NCBI GenBank assembly: GCA_031556725.1
Contig: JAVBSL010000009.1
Span: forward strand, 1 to 64,000
Direction of reading: 5' to 3'
DNA length: 64,000 nt
Source of the DNA: UBA935 sp031556725
GTDB taxonomy: Bacteria; Bacillota; Clostridia; Lachnospirales; Lachnospiraceae
Shown here: in pieces, positions 60,597-64,000 of the stretch
How positions within the stretch are numbered: position 1 is the first letter of the stretch
Layout: every line of letters begins with the position of its first letter
Translations under genes and position numbers: made by a program
The notes under the pieces: model-generated
What the model was told of the DNA's origin: nothing
The model's database searches: none
What the model saw: only the letters and a program-made list of their open reading frames with translations

Positions 60597-60887
60597 ATGA
60601 AGAAATACAAATGCAGGATATGCGGTCATGAGTTTCTGGAGAATCAGGCCGCTACCGGTGAAGATGGTGCTTTACGGTGTCCCGTATGCGGCAAACCGAT
60701 GGTCCTGGAAAGCCCTGTTTACATTTCTCATATGTCCTTCGGTGCTTTTTCCAGAGAATCAAAAATCGCTCTGGCCAAAGGCAGTGCCATGGCAAAAACC
60801 ACTATGTGCAGCGGTGAAGGCGGGATTTTACCGGAGGAAATGGATTCTTCCTATAAATACATATTTGAATATGTGCCAAACGGGTAG
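60597..60887 (+). pseudogene. Truncated rubredoxin–glutamate synthase (FMN-binding) gene
   Basis: The 96-codon frame starts behind AGGAGGG. It encodes a rubredoxin-like zinc/iron ribbon (CRICGHEF, then CPVCG) and the start of an FMN-binding glutamate synthase domain (VYISHMSFGAFSRESKIALAKGSAMA, CSGEGGILPEEM, YIFEYVPN). Full-length relatives are around 500 residues. The homology ends at VPN, followed by GG and a TAG whose last base touches the 3' end of the convergent PPTase gene. The missing part includes most of the active-site barrel. A TTGACT element at 60529 with TACACT or TATAAT downstream may still drive transcription. Confidence 0.75.
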
Positions 60888-61538
60888 CTAATTTCCTGAA
60901 TGTGTCTTTGAATGAATTGAAAACCTTGATATGGTAACAAATTGTGGATAGTTCTCGACTGCCGTGCAAAAAATGTGATCCTCTATGCGGTCCCACTGAA
61001 AGTACCACTTCCTACCTTCAATTTCATGCGCCGTTCTATCCAGCGGTAAAACCGTGAAGGATTCCGGAAGCAGCGTAAAACCTCTTCCGGTAGCCTTCAT
61101 AATACTTTCCTTTGCTGTCCATATTTCAAAAAACTTATCTGTATGATTTTCCTTTACTAAATTACATTCTAACGGCGTAAAGCAGATTCTTGCTGCATCC
61201 AGGGCCTCTTCATCAATCCGTTCAATATCAACGCCAACTTCCACATCACTGACCGCCATCACAACGTAATTGCCGGAGTGCGCAATATTGTAATGTGTTT
61301 GACTGTTTTTCAAATAAGGCTTACCGTTTTCCCCAAAACCAATCTCTTCATCCGATTCAACCTTTAAAATCACTCGCTCCATCAACCCGGCCGTCAAACA
61401 TCTTGCTTTATCCTCTAATTGACAATAGAGCTTAATTTGTTCCTGCCGTTTGCTAGTAATTTTATCAAGACCTCCCTGGATAGAAAAATCTCTTATATCC
61501 GCCACATATAACTGTATCTCAATTTTTTGTCCATTCAA
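60888..61538 (-). CDS. Second 4'-phosphopantetheinyl transferase
   Basis: The 216-residue protein has the Sfp-type motifs GKPYLKNSQTHYNIAHSG, EVGVDIERID and FFEIWTAKESIMKATGRG with catalytic Lys-Glu. It differs clearly from the copy at 56687-57361, so it is not a recent duplicate. The probable start is TTG 61538, 12 bp after AGGAGG; an in-frame ATG upstream has no ribosome site. It occupies the position downstream of spoIVB where spo0A is usually found. Its carrier-protein target is unknown. Confidence 0.85.
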   Translation of the reverse strand: MNGQKIEIQLYVADIRDFSIQGGLDKITSKRQEQIKLYCQLEDKARCLTAGLMERVILKVESDEEIGFGENGKPYLKNSQTHYNIAHSGNYVVMAVSDVEVGVDIERIDEEALDAARICFTPLECNLVKENHTDKFFEIWTAKESIMKATGRGFTLLPESFTVLPLDRTAHEIEGRKWYFQWDRIEDHIFCTAVENYPQFVTISRFSIHSKTHSGN

Positions 61539-61681
61539 ACTTCTGAATTTCCTCCTATTACCCAATAATACTATAAGTATACAAAAACCATACAAATCAC
61601 ACAAGAATAAAAAAAGAAAGTCAAACTTTACAAAATATTTTAGTAAAATCTAACTTCCTTTTTTGCATTCTGCAACATAAA

Positions 61682-62977
61682 TCAATGAGATAGCATTGAT
61701 TCAATAAATATTCCATACCCGCTGGTGGCATCCTGCACCAACACATGAGTTACTGCTCCGATAATCTTGTCCTTCTGGATAATCGGGCTCCCACTCATTC
61801 CCTGCACAATTCCACCGGTCAGGGACAACAGCTTGGGGTCAGTAATTTTCAACACAATTCCCCGGTTAATATTATCGCTTTCCAAATGTATCTCCGTAAT
61901 CTCTACGTCATACAAAGTCGGTTCTCCGGTAATGCTGCAGATAATCTGGGCCGGCCCTTTTTTAATATCCTGCTTTAGCCCAATTGACATAGGCTCATAG
62001 CCATAATCTTCCATATTAACTCCAGCACAAACACCGAAGATTCCTCTGGGCGTATTTTCAATAATTTCTCCCATAATATTGGCATCATCATATTCAATGA
62101 ATCCGGTCAGCTCGCCGGGAGCTCCAGTGGCACCACGAGTGATGTTAATGATTTCGGTATGATATAGCGAACCGCTCTCCAGATTCATGAGAGTACTGGT
62201 ATCTACATCATTAATGCCATGTCCCAAAGCTCCAAAAGCACCGTCTTCCTCAACATACGTCATGGTTCCCACACCCTGTGCATTATCCCTTACCCAAACT
62301 CCCAGTTTATATTCTCCGCTTAGATTCATCTCTGCTTTTGACATCAGATAGATTTCTTCCTCACCCCGTAGTACCTTCATGATCAAATCCTGTCCTTCAC
62401 TGTGGGTAATACGGTCGATTAACTGAGCCTTTCCGGTAATCTCTTCATCATTCATTTCTAATATATAATCGCCCGGCTGCAGAATATACTGTGCCGGTGA
62501 TACGTTTTGCCCGTTTTCATCTTCAAAATTGCCGACTCCCACCACTAAAACTCCCCTGGTTTTCACATATATGCCGATGGGAATACCTGCCGGAACCACC
62601 TTTTTATCCCGAATGACTTCGATATCAACACTTTTTAACGGCACAACTCCAAATAGCTTTAAATCTACAATATAATGATTTATGGAACCTGTCTTAAAAG
62701 TAACAGGGCCCGATAAGTCAACATGAATGCTCTCCTGCGCTCCTGCATTCTTAGCAAATCCGCCCACCTCCATCGCCTCCAAATAAATATCCCCGGATGC
62801 TGGAACTTTAAAATTCACTGTTTCCACAGTATCGGCTCTAAGCTTTATGGCAGATGGCACGCTGTTCCAAATAAGCATCCACCACACACCGGCTACTGCA
62901 AGGATTCCCACAAATAATAAAATAAACAGGCATTTTCGATAAATCATTATTCGCTTATTATATATATGTTGGTTCAA
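61682..62977 (-). CDS. spoIVB: SpoIVB sporulation signalling serine protease
   Basis: The 431-residue protein is made in the forespore and cleaves SpoIVFA to trigger pro-sigma-K processing. It has one N-terminal membrane anchor (LFILLFVGILAVAGVWWMLIW), a PDZ domain (about 130-215, GDYILEMNDEEITGKAQL), and an S55 protease domain with His in FGALGHGINDVD, Ser in GIVQGMSGSPIIQ and a nearby Asp (TDPKLL). Its presence marks the host as a spore former. It follows recN as in other Clostridia, with a terminator between. The usual spo0A gene does not follow. Confidence 0.95.
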   Translation of the reverse strand: MNQHIYNKRIMIYRKCLFILLFVGILAVAGVWWMLIWNSVPSAIKLRADTVETVNFKVPASGDIYLEAMEVGGFAKNAGAQESIHVDLSGPVTFKTGSINHYIVDLKLFGVVPLKSVDIEVIRDKKVVPAGIPIGIYVKTRGVLVVGVGNFEDENGQNVSPAQYILQPGDYILEMNDEEITGKAQLIDRITHSEGQDLIMKVLRGEEEIYLMSKAEMNLSGEYKLGVWVRDNAQGVGTMTYVEEDGAFGALGHGINDVDTSTLMNLESGSLYHTEIINITRGATGAPGELTGFIEYDDANIMGEIIENTPRGIFGVCAGVNMEDYGYEPMSIGLKQDIKKGPAQIICSITGEPTLYDVEITEIHLESDNINRGIVLKITDPKLLSLTGGIVQGMSGSPIIQKDKIIGAVTHVLVQDATSGYGIFIESMLSH

Positions 62978-63010
62978 TTCTTCACATCCTTACCTTAATT
63001 TTACGTTAAC

Positions 63011-63037
63011 AAAAAAAGAGACATTGAAAAACGTCTC
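63011..63037 (-). terminator. Intrinsic terminator between recN and spoIVB
   Basis: GAGAC (63018-63022) pairs with GTCTC (63033-63037), with TTTTTTT (63017-63011) after it on the minus strand. It lies about 30 bp beyond recN's stop. SpoIVB can then be expressed from its own developmental promoter. Confidence 0.65.
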
Positions 63038-63068
63038 CTTTAGTATGTGAAAAACTTTAAATTTTACT

Positions 63069-64000
63069 TTAAAACTTTTTAGATTTTACTGCCAATTCTT
63101 TCATTTCTTTTGCATTACTGATAACTGCATCGGTAATCGTATCACTTCCAAGCAATCTTGCCAATTCATAAATACTGTCATCACCATCTATTTTTTGGAT
63201 AGAAGTCATTGTTCTTTCCTGTTCTACTTTTTTTGTAATAGCAAAATGCGTGTCCGCCATAGCTGCGATTTGCGGTAGGTGTGTAATACAAATAACCTGA
63301 TGTCCGGCACCCAGCAAACCCAATTTTTCCGATACCTTCCATGCTGTTTTTCCACTGATTCCGGCATCCACTTCATCAAAAATCAAAGTATGTATCTCAT
63401 TTTTGTCCGCTTGCACGGTCTTCAGTGCCAGCATGATTCGGGAAAGTTCACCGCCACTGGCAATCTGCTGCAACGGTTTCAATGCTTCGCCGGGATTAGG
63501 CGCAATCATAAATACCACTTTATCATAGCCGTCCGCACCGAACTCTTCCACACAGCTTTCTACTTCCACTTGAAAACGTACTTCCGGAAAATTCAAATCA
63601 ACTAAAGCTTTGCGCATTTGCTCAGCCAAAGCCTTGCCCTGGGCATTACGAATCTCGGAAATCACTTTGCATTTCTGCAGAATCTGTTCTTTCAGCTGCT
63701 CCTTTTGCGTCAATAAGCCTTGTTTATAATTTTCGTAATCCTCCAGCAGGGAAAGCCGCTTTTCCTGTTCATCACGATATTCCAGAATTTTGGAAATCGT
63801 TGTTCCATATTTATTTTTTAAATGATTAATGATATTGAGACGATCTTCTGTCTGTCTGAATGTTTCCTCATCAAAATCAAGTTCTGAAAGATAGTTTGCC
63901 GCCGAACGATTAAAATCATTCAACAAATCATCAATCTCCTGCAGCTGTCCCGTCAAAGAAAGTACCTCTTCATCCAATCCTGACACATTTTTTATTTCCC
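63069..64000 (-). CDS. recN: DNA repair protein RecN, C-terminal part (partial at window edge)
   Basis: The frame continues past the right edge, so the ATP-binding N-terminus is missing. The visible ~310 residues hold the coiled coil (QEKRLSLLEDYENYKQGLL) and the ABC half with signature ASGGELSRIMLALKTV and Walker B LIFDEVDAGISG, then ITHLPQIAAMADTH. RecN is an SMC-like protein acting early at double-strand breaks. The recN–spoIVB order is conserved in Firmicutes. Confidence 0.95.
   Translation of the reverse strand, partial: EIKNVSGLDEEVLSLTGQLQEIDDLLNDFNRSAANYLSELDFDEETFRQTEDRLNIINHLKNKYGTTISKILEYRDEQEKRLSLLEDYENYKQGLLTQKEQLKEQILQKCKVISEIRNAQGKALAEQMRKALVDLNFPEVRFQVEVESCVEEFGADGYDKVVFMIAPNPGEALKPLQQIASGGELSRIMLALKTVQADKNEIHTLIFDEVDAGISGKTAWKVSEKLGLLGAGHQVICITHLPQIAAMADTHFAITKKVEQERTMTSIQKIDGDDSIYELARLLGSDTITDAVISNAKEMKELAVKSKKF

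Overview
The window comes from a low-to-moderate G+C, endospore-forming, anaerobic Firmicute, most probably a gut-type Lachnospiraceae (Clostridia). The evidence is a recN–spoIVB pair, a Spo0A-type response regulator, GGAGG ribosome binding sites, Lachnospiraceae-type families (DUF6440, DUF4885-like, FlxA-like) and a starch/plant-glycan utilisation block. No rRNA, tRNA or CRISPR array was found.

Layout. (1) 1–8000 is a mobile/accessory island. It holds the right end of an IS66-type element, a radical-SAM-like gene whose stop codon lies inside that IS end, a PTS Enzyme I variant without its HPr-docking domain, an orphan Spo0A-like regulator, and the core of a mobilisable element (MobA/MobL relaxase, a structured 450-bp oriT-like region, ParM/ParR-like partition pair, TnpV). 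(2) 8000–13900 is a decaying stretch: intact PanE-like, DUF3795, DUF6440, glycosyltransferase plus a 49-aa membrane ORF, TetR and SdpI-like genes alternate with broken ones (flavin reductase, Fic, a second DUF6440 remnant, a flavoprotein-like tail). (3) 14055–20859 is a six-gene block, visibly richer in GC, that resembles antimicrobial-peptide sensing/export modules: an ABC transporter fused to its permease, two OmpR-type response regulators, two sensor kinases (the second frameshifted) and a membrane protein. (4) 20900–25140 has an Mbeg1-like hydrolase, a FlxA-like protein and an AgrC/AgrA-type two-component pair without a visible peptide gene. (5) 25246–40294 is carbohydrate utilisation: GH3, a GPH-type sugar symporter, a GH78 rhamnosidase and an AraC regulator, then a maltodextrin operon with a membrane-anchored triple starch-binding protein, MalE/F/G, a GH13 enzyme and a LacI regulator. 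(6) 40500–49600 has a DUF4143 ATPase, a lipoprotein amidohydrolase beside its own two-component pair, a methyl-accepting protein, chorismate synthase and an XRE/TPR regulator. (7) 49677–53600 has three uncharacterised genes in one strand plus an SH3/SGNH hydrolase. (8) 53793–64000 is mostly housekeeping: NhaC, the hisS–aspS–PPTase–MATE operon, a truncated glutamate-synthase gene, a second PPTase, SpoIVB and the 3' part of recN.

How the genes work together. The starch operon forms a route from capture (triple starch-binding protein), through uptake (MalEFG, with the ATPase supplied from elsewhere), to intracellular cleavage (GH13), under LacI control with two candidate operators. The rhamnosidase–symporter–GH3 operon would strip and import rhamnose- and glucose-decorated plant glycosides under AraC control. 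The best candidates for something undescribed are the HPr-domain-less Enzyme I beside a cluster-less radical-SAM-like protein, the DUF4885-like three-gene cassette, the dense hairpin tract in the mobilisable element, and a terminator hairpin whose sequence recurs at three distant sites. All functional calls come from reading motifs in the sequence; no database search was run.
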